Assembly (NCBI GenBank): GCA_944326695.1
Contig: CALVEZ010000004.1
Span: forward strand, 62,001-126,000
Direction: 5' to 3'
Length of the DNA stretch: 64,000 nt
DNA from: Candidatus Bilophila faecipullorum
GTDB taxonomy: Bacteria; Desulfobacterota; Desulfovibrionia; Desulfovibrionales; Desulfovibrionaceae
The notes under the pieces were generated by a model. That model did no database searches. It was not told the origin of the DNA and saw only the letters and a program-made list of their open reading frames with translations. Positions within the stretch are counted from its first letter, which is position 1; each line of letters opens with the position of its first letter. The position numbers and the translations under genes were made by a program. Positions 8,308 through 17,991 of this stretch are shown here, piece by piece.

Positions 8308-9495
8308 CTATTCGGGACGGCGGATTTCGTCGTCGGTCAGATAACAGGCGGGGTCCTGCGCCCATTCGTCGCCATAGAAGGCTTCGGCGCGAGAACGGAA
8401 GTTGCCGCCGCAGATGTTCAGGAAGCGGCAGGAGGCGCAACGGCCCTTCACATGGGCCTTCTTGTTCTTCATCTTGTGGAGCAGTTCGATGTTCGGGTCG
8501 TCCCAGATTTCGGAGAAGGGACGCTCAAGCACGTTGCCGAAGGTGTGGTTGCGCCAGAACTGGTCGGCGTGGACCTTGCCGTCCCACGAAATGCAGCCGA
8601 TGCCCCGGCCCGAGCTGTTGCCTTCGTTGAACTGGAGCAGCTCGAAAACCTCCTCGGCGCGCTTGGGGTCTTCCTTTTTCAGGCGCATCCAGACATACGG
8701 CCCGTCCGCGTGGTTGTCCACGGTGAGGACTTCCTTCGGATGCCCCGCCTCAAAAAGCGCGCGGGTTTCGTCCATGATCAGGTCGACCACGGCGCGGGTT
8801 TCGGCGTGGTTCAGGTCTTCCTTGATCATTTCGGAACCGCGCCCGGAGTAGACGAGGTGATAGAAACAGATGCGCGGCACTTCCAGTTCGCGCAGGAGCT
8901 TGAAGACCTTGGGGATTTCCACCACGTTGCGCTTGTTGATGGTGAAGCGCAGGCCGACTTTCAAGCCTTCGGCCTTGCAGTTCTCCACGCCTTCGAGCGC
9001 CTTCTTGAAGGAATTGGGGACGCCCCGGAACTTGTCGTGAATCTCTTCCGCCCCGTCAAGGGAGATGCCCACGTAGGACAGGTTGATGGCCTTGAGTTCG
9101 CGGGCCTTTTCCTTGGTGATCAGCGTGCCGTTGGTGGAAATGACCGCGCGCATCCCCTTCTGGGTGGCGTGGCTGGCGAGTTCGGGAAGATCGCGCCGCA
9201 CCAGCGGCTCGCCGCCCGAAAAAAGCATCACCGGCGCGCCGTAGGCGGCGAGATCGTCGATGATGGCCTTGCCCTGTTCCGTAGAGATTTCGTCCTGACC
9301 GTCGGGATCGACGGCCTGCGCGTAGCAGTGCACGCATTTGAGATTGCAGCGGCGCGTCATGTTCCAGACCACCACCGGCTTCTTGTCCTCGGAAAATTGC
9401 AGCAGGTGGGAGGGGAGCTGGCTGGAGTGCCGTCCGTAGCGCAGGGCGTCGGAGGGCTCCACCTGGCCGCAATACAATTTGGAAATGCCGATCAT
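8308..9495 (-). CDS. ahbC: 12,18-didecarboxysiroheme deacetylase AhbC (radical SAM)
   Basis: Radical SAM enzyme that removes the two acetate side chains of 12,18-didecarboxysiroheme to give iron-coproporphyrin III, the substrate of AhbD. The N-terminus MIGISKLYCG, the cluster motif CNLKCVHC (C50, C54, C57) and the C-terminal CASCRFLNICGGN with SPASM-like cysteines fit AhbC. The start at 9495 is set by AAGGAG seven bases upstream; the open frame continues further but lacks homology there. First gene of the heme cluster, preceded by a candidate attenuator. The AhbC/AhbD assignment rests on remembered family sequences. Confidence 0.88.
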   Translation of the reverse strand: MIGISKLYCGQVEPSDALRYGRHSSQLPSHLLQFSEDKKPVVVWNMTRRCNLKCVHCYAQAVDPDGQDEISTEQGKAIIDDLAAYGAPVMLFSGGEPLVRRDLPELASHATQKGMRAVISTNGTLITKEKARELKAINLSYVGISLDGAEEIHDKFRGVPNSFKKALEGVENCKAEGLKVGLRFTINKRNVVEIPKVFKLLRELEVPRICFYHLVYSGRGSEMIKEDLNHAETRAVVDLIMDETRALFEAGHPKEVLTVDNHADGPYVWMRLKKEDPKRAEEVFELLQFNEGNSSGRGIGCISWDGKVHADQFWRNHTFGNVLERPFSEIWDDPNIELLHKMKNKKAHVKGRCASCRFLNICGGNFRSRAEAFYGDEWAQDPACYLTDDEIRRPE

Positions 9496-9531
9496 GAGGA
9501 CTCCTTGAAATGGTTCGCAAAAAACATCTAG

Positions 9532-9610
9532 AAAAAACGCCCCGGAAAAGGGCGTCCGTCTGCCTTGGGAATCGGATGCCGCCCTTTGCGGCGGAGAACA
9601 CCACAATATA
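9532..9610 (-). promoter_or_regulatory. Candidate transcription attenuator in the ahbC leader
   Basis: On the minus strand, 37 bases before ahbC, ACGCCC/GGGCGT (9537–9555) is followed by six T: an intrinsic terminator shape. Upstream, CCGCC/GGCGG (9579–9594) forms a second hairpin. The octamer AAAGGGCG at 9580–9587 (minus strand) is fully complementary to CGCCCTTT at 9547–9554 in the terminator stem, so it could act as an antiterminator. A possible -10 (TATATT) lies at 9605–9610; no good -35 is seen. Alternatively the hairpin simply terminates mnmA readthrough. The 240 bp up to mnmA show nothing else. Confidence 0.5.
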
Positions 9611-9850
9611 CGGTAATGCAAAGAAATACTATTCCTCGCCGCAAGGGTCAAGAGGCGCGCCGGAACGCGCCCCTTCGTCGGCCCTCGGCCCCACGGTCGG
9701 GCCCAGCCCGCAGGAAAACACCCGCTGCGAAGCCGTCTTTTCCTCTTTGGCCGCGTTGCAAGGGCTCATGCCCTCTGAGGGCGTTTCAACGTCCTTGTTC
9801 CGCGTATCTTCTGGAAGAGTCGTCTTTCGCGGGCGGCATGGAAAGGGAGC

Positions 9851-10921
9851 CTAGGGCTCCTTCACGATGACGCCCCCGGCCAGCACATGGCCGTGCTCGT
9901 CGAAAACGGCGGCAAGCTGGCCCGGAGCCGAAGGCAACTGCGGCTGATGGAAACGGATGAGCATCCGGGCCGTGGCGTCCATGCCGTCCGGCCCGCCGCC
10001 GACCAGCCGGACGTCGGCGGGCACGGCCTTCTGCCGGTAGCGGGTGCGGACGCGCAACTCATGCGGCCAGAGCGAGGGCGGGACCAGAAAATTCAGTTCG
10101 CCCGCGACGCAGCCGTTGACGGGAAGCTGCGCCGCCGTGCCGAGCAGGAGGGCGTTGCGGGAACGGTCCTTGCCGATGACGTAGAGCGGCTCGGTCCACG
10201 AAACACCGAGGCCCCGCCGCTGGCCTTCCGTGTACTGCCAAAGCCCTCCGTGCCTGCCGACCACATGGCCGTCCGGGAGGACCATAGGCCCGCCCGCAGG
10301 CAGGCGCACGCCCGTCCCCTTGAGGAACGCGCGGTAATCGTCGTCGGGCACGAAGCAGATTTCCTGACTTTCGCGGGGGATGGGCACAGGCAGGCCCCAT
10401 GCCTCCAGCGTTTGCCGCACCTCGCTCTTGAGCATCCCGGCCAGCGGAAAGACCGCCTCCCGAAGCAGCTCAATGGGCGTAAGCGCGAGAAAATAACTCT
10501 GATCCTTGGCGGCGTCGGCCCCCTGCCGCAGGGCCGTTCCGTAGCGGGGATGATCCGCCAGCGCGACGTAATGGCCCGTGGCCAGTTTGTCGGCCCCGAG
10601 CCTGCGGGCCTCGTCCAGCCACAGGCCGAACTTGACGAGGGCGTTGCAGCGCACGCAGGGATTCGGCGTCTCGCCGCGCGCGTAGCTCTCCGCGAAGGGC
10701 CGGACGATGCGGCGGGCAAAGGTTTCGCGCAGATCAAGGACGTGCAGGGGCACGCCCATATCACGGCACAAGGCCTCAAGGCCGGGCACGGCATCCTCTT
10801 CCGGCGGCGTCTCCTTGAGCCGGGCATGGAAGGCGATCACGCCCCCGGGATGCTCGCGGCGCAGAGAGGCCAGCGCATAGAGGCTGTCCGCCCCGCCGCT
10901 CACGGCTACGGCTATGGTCAT
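9851..10921 (-). CDS. mnmA: tRNA-specific 2-thiouridylase MnmA
   Basis: Adds sulfur to U34 of Lys, Glu and Gln tRNAs. The PP-loop SGGADS at residues 9–14 binds ATP. The nucleophile and acceptor cysteines appear in NPCVRCN (about residue 87) and in the later CFVPDDDYR. A C-terminal beta-barrel domain follows. The length of 356 residues is normal. The start has AAGGAC eight bases upstream. It lies alone on the minus strand between the heme cluster and purA. Confidence 0.95.
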   Translation of the reverse strand: MTIAVAVSGGADSLYALASLRREHPGGVIAFHARLKETPPEEDAVPGLEALCRDMGVPLHVLDLRETFARRIVRPFAESYARGETPNPCVRCNALVKFGLWLDEARRLGADKLATGHYVALADHPRYGTALRQGADAAKDQSYFLALTPIELLREAVFPLAGMLKSEVRQTLEAWGLPVPIPRESQEICFVPDDDYRAFLKGTGVRLPAGGPMVLPDGHVVGRHGGLWQYTEGQRRGLGVSWTEPLYVIGKDRSRNALLLGTAAQLPVNGCVAGELNFLVPPSLWPHELRVRTRYRQKAVPADVRLVGGGPDGMDATARMLIRFHQPQLPSAPGQLAAVFDEHGHVLAGGVIVKEP

Positions 10922-11258
10922 GTGAGAGTCCTTATGAGGCTAAGGGAAACATCGAAAAAGACGCGCCCCGGCGAAGGACCGCCGCGCTTTCTCGCAAGGC
11001 CCGCCAAGACGCCCGCCCGCAAAAAAGACCTTTCCAAAAGGTGGAGGCGGATCAGGGCCGCCAACCCCAAAGGCTCCCTTACGCCGACCCCCCTCAACGG
11101 AAGCCCTCGAAGGGAAGCCCACGGACTCGCGGCACGCTCTTCTATAAAACAAAAGGAGATTGCCGTCGAGCAACCTCCCCACCAGTCAAAAGCCTTTGGA
11201 AGAGGGGGCGGGGGGAGGAAACCTTTCTCCAGAAAGATTTCCTCCCCCGCCCTTCTCC
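10922..11258. other. mnmA–purA intergenic region with a purine-rich hairpin
   Basis: The 337-bp gap holds a long hairpin at about 11208–11250, right behind the purA stop: left arm CGGGGGGAGGAAACCTTTCT, short loop, near-complementary right arm. It belongs to a hairpin family seen elsewhere in this window. There is no clear U-tract on either strand. I see no gene in the rest of the gap. Confidence 0.6.
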
Positions 11259-12665
<1,407 letters not shown>

Positions 12666-12702
12666 TCAACGTGCAGGGGAGCGGAAAACGAGCCCGGGGC
12701 GC

Positions 12703-13086
12703 TCATTTTCCTTCGGGTGAGCCGTCGGCCTCCTCCCCGGCTGGGCGGCGGGGACGGAAAGGCAGGATGACGCCCGTGCGCCGGGGGCGGGACGGCCTGG
12801 GCGCTTCGGGGGCCTCGTCCGCCATAAACTCCGGGGGCACGGGCGGGACGGGCGCTTGTGGGACGGGCTGGGCGTCGGGGTGCACCTGCGCCGACCAGCT
12901 ATGATTGAAAAGCTGGTTCTTCCAGCGCTTGGCCTGAATGAACGAAAGGACGAGGGCCGCTTCCTCCCACCGCTTGGTGGGCTCGAAGTTCGACACGATG
13001 ACGGCGTATTTCTCCCACAGCGCCAGCAGGGAAGCCTCGTCAAGCGCATCAAGCTGGCGGGCCATCTTGAGCAGCAGCTGTTCCAT
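12703..13086 (-). CDS. Conserved hypothetical protein upstream of purA
   Basis: About 127 residues. The first 65 form a soluble helical segment rich in conserved-looking residues (LDEASLLALWEKYA, FEPTKRWEEAALVLSFIQAK, WKNQLFNHSW). The C-terminal half is Pro/Arg-rich and likely disordered. I start at the ATG giving MEQLLLKMARQ; GGAGG lies 12 bases upstream, rather far. I do not recognise a named domain. Transcribed toward purA, 163 bp away, so possibly the same unit. Confidence 0.6.
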   Translation of the reverse strand: MEQLLLKMARQLDALDEASLLALWEKYAVIVSNFEPTKRWEEAALVLSFIQAKRWKNQLFNHSWSAQVHPDAQPVPQAPVPPVPPEFMADEAPEAPRPSRPRRTGVILPFRPRRPAGEEADGSPEGK

Positions 13087-13170
13087 AAGGTTCGCGTTCC
13101 TCCTCGAACGGGGCGCGTCCGGGCGGGCCGCCCCTCTCGGCGGGACCTCCTCCGGCGCGCACACATCTTA

Positions 13171-13235
13171 TATGATACGTCAATCGGCCCGGGGGTTCAA
13201 ATGGAATTTGCCCGCCGGGGCCGCTTATGATACGT
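13171..13235. promoter_or_regulatory. Direct repeat TATGATACGT in a divergent promoter region
   Basis: The 10-mer TATGATACGT occurs at 13171–13180 and again at 13226–13235, 55 bp apart (about five helical turns), between the divergent small gene at 13086 and the purH-like gene at 13273. It could be a paired operator or two -10-like elements; no good -35 partner was found. Confidence 0.35.
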
Positions 13236-13272
13236 AACCGCATCCGCTCACCGACCAACCCTAGGAGACGCC

Positions 13273-14547
13273 ATGTCCAGCCTCAAAGATATGTACCGTA
13301 CCGTTCTGAAGGATACCTTCCCGGACACCATGACCATCACGCTCGGCGATGCCGTGCTGACCTACAAAAAGCGCACGTGGGACATCGGCGGCGAAACCAA
13401 GGGATTGCGCTACGGCGAAAACCCGGATCAGCCCGCCGCGCTCTACCAGATGGTTTCGGGCAGCCTTTCCATCGACGGCGTGGAATGGCGCGGCCCGCAG
13501 GGGATCATGTCCGCCCTCACCGAAGCGCAGATGATTCAGGCGGGCAAGCATCCCGGCAAGACCAACCTCACGGACGTGGACAACGGCTGCAACATCCTCC
13601 AATACCTCGCGGAGCGCCCCGCCGCCGTCATCCTCAAGCACAACAACCCCTGCGGCGCGGCGTGGTCCAGGGAAAGCGTGGGCGACGCCCTGACCAAAGC
13701 CTTCTGGTGCGACCGCATCGCGGCCTTCGGCGGGGCCGTGGTGGTCAACCGACCTCTGGACATGCAGGCCGCCGATCTCATTTCCGCCAACTATTTTGAA
13801 GTCGTGGCCGCGCCCGATTTCGAGGACGGCGTGCTCGAAAAGCTCGAAACCCGCAAAAATCTCCGCATCTTCAAGCTGCCCGCCCTCGCGCGGCTGGGCG
13901 AACTCGCGGGCGTACCCTTCCTCGACGTGAAGAGCATGGCCGACGGCGGCGTCATCCTCCAGCAATCCTTCGTGAACCGCATCCGCTCGGCGGAAGACTT
14001 CCTCCCCGCCACGGCCACGACCAAGGACGGCCTGACCGTTTCCGCCCGCAAGCCCACGCCGCAGGAGGCCGATGATCTTGTCTTCGCGTGGGCCGTGGAA
14101 GCCGGGGTGACCTCCAACTCCGTGATCTTCGCCCGTAACGGCGCAACGGTGGCCATCGGCACGGGCGAGCAGGACCGCGTGGGCTGCGTGGAACTGGCCA
14201 TCTTCAAGGCGTACACCAAGTACGCGGATACGCTGGCCTTCACCCGCCACGGCATGACGCTCTACGAACTGAAGCTCAAGGCCAAAGAAAACGCCGAAGC
14301 CGCCGAACAGCTCGCCGCCATCGAAGCGGACACCCAAAAGGCCAAGGGCGGCCTTGCCGGGACGGTGCTCGTCTCCGACGGCTTTTTCCCCTTCCGCGAC
14401 GGCGTGGACGTGTGCATCGCCCAGGGCGTGACCGCCATCGCCCAGCCCGGCGGCTCGCTGCGTGACTACGAAGTCATCGCCGCCGTCAACGAGGCCACCC
14501 CGCAGGTCGGCATGGTCTTCACCGGGCAGCGTTCGTTCAAGCATTAA
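13273..14547 (+). CDS. Stand-alone AICAR transformylase (PurH C-terminal-type)
   Basis: Related to the formyltransferase half of PurH, which turns AICAR into FAICAR using 10-formyl-tetrahydrofolate in purine synthesis. The catalytic Lys-His followed by NNPCG (LKHNNPCGAA, about residue 117) and the C-terminal QPGGSLRDYEVI are present. The N-terminal IMP cyclohydrolase (MGS-like) domain of the usual 520-residue bifunctional PurH is absent; 424 residues correspond to the transformylase part plus an extension. A separate IMP cyclohydrolase must be encoded elsewhere. AGGAG lies five bases before the start. Confidence 0.85.
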   Translation: MSSLKDMYRTVLKDTFPDTMTITLGDAVLTYKKRTWDIGGETKGLRYGENPDQPAALYQMVSGSLSIDGVEWRGPQGIMSALTEAQMIQAGKHPGKTNLTDVDNGCNILQYLAERPAAVILKHNNPCGAAWSRESVGDALTKAFWCDRIAAFGGAVVVNRPLDMQAADLISANYFEVVAAPDFEDGVLEKLETRKNLRIFKLPALARLGELAGVPFLDVKSMADGGVILQQSFVNRIRSAEDFLPATATTKDGLTVSARKPTPQEADDLVFAWAVEAGVTSNSVIFARNGATVAIGTGEQDRVGCVELAIFKAYTKYADTLAFTRHGMTLYELKLKAKENAEAAEQLAAIEADTQKAKGGLAGTVLVSDGFFPFRDGVDVCIAQGVTAIAQPGGSLRDYEVIAAVNEATPQVGMVFTGQRSFKH

Positions 14548-14958
14548 AAAACGGAAAAGGGAGAAGGGAGAAGGGAGAAGGGAACCTTCAAAAAGGGGTT
14601 CCCTTCCCCCCTCCCCGTATCTTCCAAAAGACGTTGAGCGAAGCCCGAGGGAATGCGGGAAGGTTCCACAAGGGGGGCCTTACGCGCGACGTTCAAAAGG
14701 AACACGGACGGTTCACGGCCCACTCGCCTCGATGTAAACATTCCCAGCTCAGGCCACGCGGCATCTTGCGCCGCTGACGGGGCGCGCCGCCTGTCCACTG
14801 CGGCCGCCTCGACGACCGACAGGCACAATACCCGCTCCTCCTACAAAATAAAAGTCTTAGGAGGGAGAAGGGAGGGGGTCCGGGGGAGGGAGGAGGGAAG
14901 CCCTTCTCCAGAAGGGTTCCCTCCTCCCTCCCCCGGCTATACCTAATAAGGATACACA
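14548..14958. other. Intergenic region with two purine-rich hairpins and a short tandem repeat
   Basis: Just behind the purH-like gene the heptamer GGGAGAA is repeated in tandem (about 14560–14580), running into a hairpin at 14577–14606 (GAAGGGAACC/GGTTCCCTTC). Directly before the RNase gene a very long hairpin at 14880–14936 has about 25-bp arms with one bulge and the loop CTCCAG. No coding frame looks real here. Confidence 0.65.
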
Positions 14959-17043
14959 ATGATTCAAGGCTTGGTCCGTTACCCCGGCGCGGGGTGTGTG
15001 GTGGAATTCATGCAGGGCAACGCGCCGCAGATCGCGTGGGTTCTGGAAGAGCAGAACGGCAGGCTGCGGCTCCTCTTGCCGAACCGCCGCGAGACGGCCC
15101 TGCAGACGGCCCGCATCCTCCCGTGGCCCGGCCCGGCCTACGACAAAAATTGTTCCCGCGACGCCGCGCTGGACATCCTCGAACGCCACAAGAGCCGCCG
15201 GGACGTGGCGAACGTCGACCCGCTCGAACTGTGGGAACTGGCGCAGGGTGAAGTGGAGCAGGCCCCGGCCGAGTGGTTCGCGGAACTCGCCCTGAGCGAG
15301 CCGGACATGGACGCCGTCGCCGCCTGCGGCCACGCGCTCCTCCAGGCCAAGAGCCATTTCAAGTTCAATCCCCCGAATTTCGAGGTCTACCCGGAAAGCG
15401 TCGTCGCCGCGCGGCTGGCCGAACAGGAAGCCGCCCGCAAGCGCGAGGAGCTTGTGGGCAAGGGCAGCGCCTTCATCCGCCTGCTCTGGGACATCCATCA
15501 GAAAAAGAGCAAGGCCTCCCCTGAGGCCGCCGCCGACGCGCTGGAGCCGGAGGTCCGGGAACGCCTGCGCCGCACCATCCTGAGCCGCATAGCCGATCCG
15601 GAAACATCGGAGGACGAGGCGCTGTGGAAGCTCATCGTCAAGGGCCTGCCCGACGAACCCTTCATGCCCCTCCATCTGGCGCAGGCGTGGGGCCTCGTGC
15701 CGCCGCATCATAACTACTGGATGGACCGGGCGGGCTACGCGCCGGGCGATGCGTGGAGCGAGGAGCACAAGGAGGCGGTGGAGGAGCTGTTGCGGCGAGC
15801 CGACGAGGACGCACAGGCGGAACCGACCTTTCCGGACCGCCCGATCATCAGCATCGACGCCCCCACCACCCGCGACGTGGACGACGCCTTTTTCATCGAA
15901 GCCCGGCCCGAGGGCGGCTGGAACCTGACCATCGCGCTGGCCTGCCCCGCCTTCCGCTGGCCCTTCGGGGAAGCGCTGGACAAGGCCGTCTTCAGCCGCG
16001 CCACCAGCGTCTATCTGCCGGAAGCCACCCACCACATGCTCCCCGAGGCGCTCGGCACGGGAGCCTACAGCCTGCTGGCCGGAAAAACGCGGCCTTCGCT
16101 GCTTGTGGACTGCGCCATCGGAGAAGACGGGCTTGTGACCGCCTGCGCGCCGCGCCTCGGCTACGCGAAATTGGCCGCCAACCTTTGCTATGAGGACTGC
16201 GAAGCCGCGCTGGACGGCGGTGAAAACGCGGCCTCGCCCTATCTGGAACAGCTCCGGCAGGCGCTGGCTCTGGCCGAAGCCCACCAGCAGCGGCGCATCG
16301 AAAAGGGCGCGGTGATCATCGAGCGCCCCGACCAGATCATCAGGCTGGAAGGGGAAGGCGAAAACGTCACCGTCTTTCTGGAGGAGGACGCCCCCGCGCC
16401 CAAGGCGCACCTGCTCGTGTCGGAACTCATGGTCCTGACCAACGCGGCGCTGGCGGCGTGGGCGGCGGAACACGGCGTGGCCCTGCTCCACCGCACGCAG
16501 GACGTGGCCTTGCCGAAAGAATACGCGGGCATCTGGAAAGCCCCCGTGGACGTGGCCCGCGTGGTCCGGGCGATGGCTCCGGCTGTGCTCGAAACCAGCC
16601 CCCGCCCCCATGCCGGTCTGGGCGAGGCCGCCTACGCCCCTTCCACCTCGCCCCTGCGCCGCTATCCGGACCTGATCAACGAGACCCAAATCATAAGCAC
16701 CCTGCACGACGGCAAGCCCCGTTGGAGCAAAGAGGAACTCGACGCACTCCTCCCCGTGCTCAACGCGCACCTCGACGCAGCCGGACAAGTGCAGCGTTTC
16801 CGGCCCCGCTACTGGAAATTGCTCTACTTCAAGCAACAGGGCGACCGTTGGTGGCCCGCCGTCATCACGGACGAGAACGATGCCTTCGTCACCGTCAATT
16901 TGCCCAAAGAGCAGATGGTGGTCCGGGCGCGCCGTCAATTCTTCGGGGAACGCACGCATCCCGGGCAGGAGCTTGAAATCCGCCTCGGGAAGGTGCATCC
17001 TCTGCACAATGAATTCCAGCTTGTGGAAACCAGAGAAATCTAG
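14959..17043 (+). CDS. RNase II/RNase R family exoribonuclease
   Basis: RNB-domain 3'-5' exoribonuclease. The catalytic metal motif is SIDAPTTRDVDDA at about residues 294–306, with the acidic residues of the RNB active site. The RNB domain fills the middle and YAPSTSPLRRYPDLIN near residue 555 is its conserved end. The N-terminal 280 residues are family-variable and the C-terminus may carry an S1-like RNA-binding unit. At 694 residues it lies between RNase II and RNase R, so I do not choose rnb or rnr. AAGGA lies seven bases upstream. plsY follows after 9 bp. Confidence 0.88.
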   Translation: MIQGLVRYPGAGCVVEFMQGNAPQIAWVLEEQNGRLRLLLPNRRETALQTARILPWPGPAYDKNCSRDAALDILERHKSRRDVANVDPLELWELAQGEVEQAPAEWFAELALSEPDMDAVAACGHALLQAKSHFKFNPPNFEVYPESVVAARLAEQEAARKREELVGKGSAFIRLLWDIHQKKSKASPEAAADALEPEVRERLRRTILSRIADPETSEDEALWKLIVKGLPDEPFMPLHLAQAWGLVPPHHNYWMDRAGYAPGDAWSEEHKEAVEELLRRADEDAQAEPTFPDRPIISIDAPTTRDVDDAFFIEARPEGGWNLTIALACPAFRWPFGEALDKAVFSRATSVYLPEATHHMLPEALGTGAYSLLAGKTRPSLLVDCAIGEDGLVTACAPRLGYAKLAANLCYEDCEAALDGGENAASPYLEQLRQALALAEAHQQRRIEKGAVIIERPDQIIRLEGEGENVTVFLEEDAPAPKAHLLVSELMVLTNAALAAWAAEHGVALLHRTQDVALPKEYAGIWKAPVDVARVVRAMAPAVLETSPRPHAGLGEAAYAPSTSPLRRYPDLINETQIISTLHDGKPRWSKEELDALLPVLNAHLDAAGQVQRFRPRYWKLLYFKQQGDRWWPAVITDENDAFVTVNLPKEQMVVRARRQFFGERTHPGQELEIRLGKVHPLHNEFQLVETREI

Positions 17044-17052
17044 GGAAACGCC

Positions 17053-17643
17053 ATGTTCTTCGACATCCTGTGGATCGCCATCACCTACTGCATCGGCTCC
17101 GTCCCCTTCGGGCTGGTCTTCGCCAAAACCTTCTGTCACATCGATCCCCGCACCGCCGGAAGCGGCAACGTGGGCGCCACCAACGTCTCGCGGCTCTGCG
17201 GCACGGGCTGGGGCGTGGCCACACTCGCCTGCGATCTGCTCAAAGGGGCGCTTCCCGTCGCCATCATCATGCACTACTCGGGGTCCGAGCTGGCATGGAC
17301 GCTGACCGCCCTGGCCGCCATCCTCGGGCACCTCTATTCCTGTTTTCTCGGTTTCAAGGGCGGCAAGGCCGTGGCGACTTCCATCGGCGTGCTGATCCCG
17401 CTGGCGTTCTGGCAACTGCTCGCGGCGGTAGTCCTCTGCCTCCTGCTGATCTGGCGTTCCGGCTTTGTTTCCCTCGGTTCGCTGGCCCTCGTCACCGCCA
17501 TGCCCATCCTGCTGGCTCTGTCCGGGAAATTCAGCCTGCTGCCGCTTTCCCTGATCATCCTCGGGCTCGTTTACTGGAGCCACCGCGAAAACATCCGCCG
17601 CCTCGCCCGGGGCGAGGAAAAGACGTGGATAAAGAAAAAGTAG
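17053..17643 (+). CDS. plsY: Glycerol-3-phosphate acyltransferase PlsY
   Basis: Membrane enzyme that transfers an acyl group from acyl-phosphate to glycerol 3-phosphate, the first step of phospholipid synthesis. Conserved motifs are [11 protein letters not shown] at the start, [15 protein letters not shown], and [15 protein letters not shown]. About five membrane helices, 196 residues, typical. AGGGAAA lies before the start. It feeds the pathway that includes cdsA at 731. Confidence 0.95.
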   Translation: MFFDILWIAITYCIGSVPFGLVFAKTFCHIDPRTAGSGNVGATNVSRLCGTGWGVATLACDLLKGALPVAIIMHYSGSELAWTLTALAAILGHLYSCFLGFKGGKAVATSIGVLIPLAFWQLLAAVVLCLLLIWRSGFVSLGSLALVTAMPILLALSGKFSLLPLSLIILGLVYWSHRENIRRLARGEEKTWIKKK

Positions 17644-17651
17644 GGAAACGT

Positions 17652-17701
17652 GGGGAGGGGAGAGGAAACCTTTCTGGAGAAAGGTTTCCTCTCCCCTCCC
17701 C
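17652..17701. repeat. Perfect 23-bp-arm palindrome after plsY
   Basis: The arms are perfectly complementary over 23 bases with a four-base loop (TGGA); the core is AACCTTTC/GAAAGGTT. There is no following T-run, so it does not fit a standard terminator, although it sits where one is expected, 9 bp past the plsY stop. Same family as 11208, 14880 and 47832. Confidence 0.8.
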
Positions 17702-17991
17702 ACACCCCTCCCCTCTCCTTCCCAAGACTTTCGACTGATGGGGAGGCCGCGCGGCGGGAGTTCGTTCCGGCCTTGGCTGCGGGAGAATGAAAGGCTTTTT
17801 TGCGGCAAGGCGTGGGAAAGGCCGAGAATGGCCCGGGGCGGAAAGTCCGAATGGGCCGGGAGATGATGTTTGAGACGCGAAGGGCGGCGTTCGGGAAGGT
17901 CCGTTTCCGCCGGAGACGCCGGAAGGACTTTCAGGAATAGTTTCCCCTTCTTTTTGAATATGATTGTACAAAAACGCTTCGGAGTAACCAT

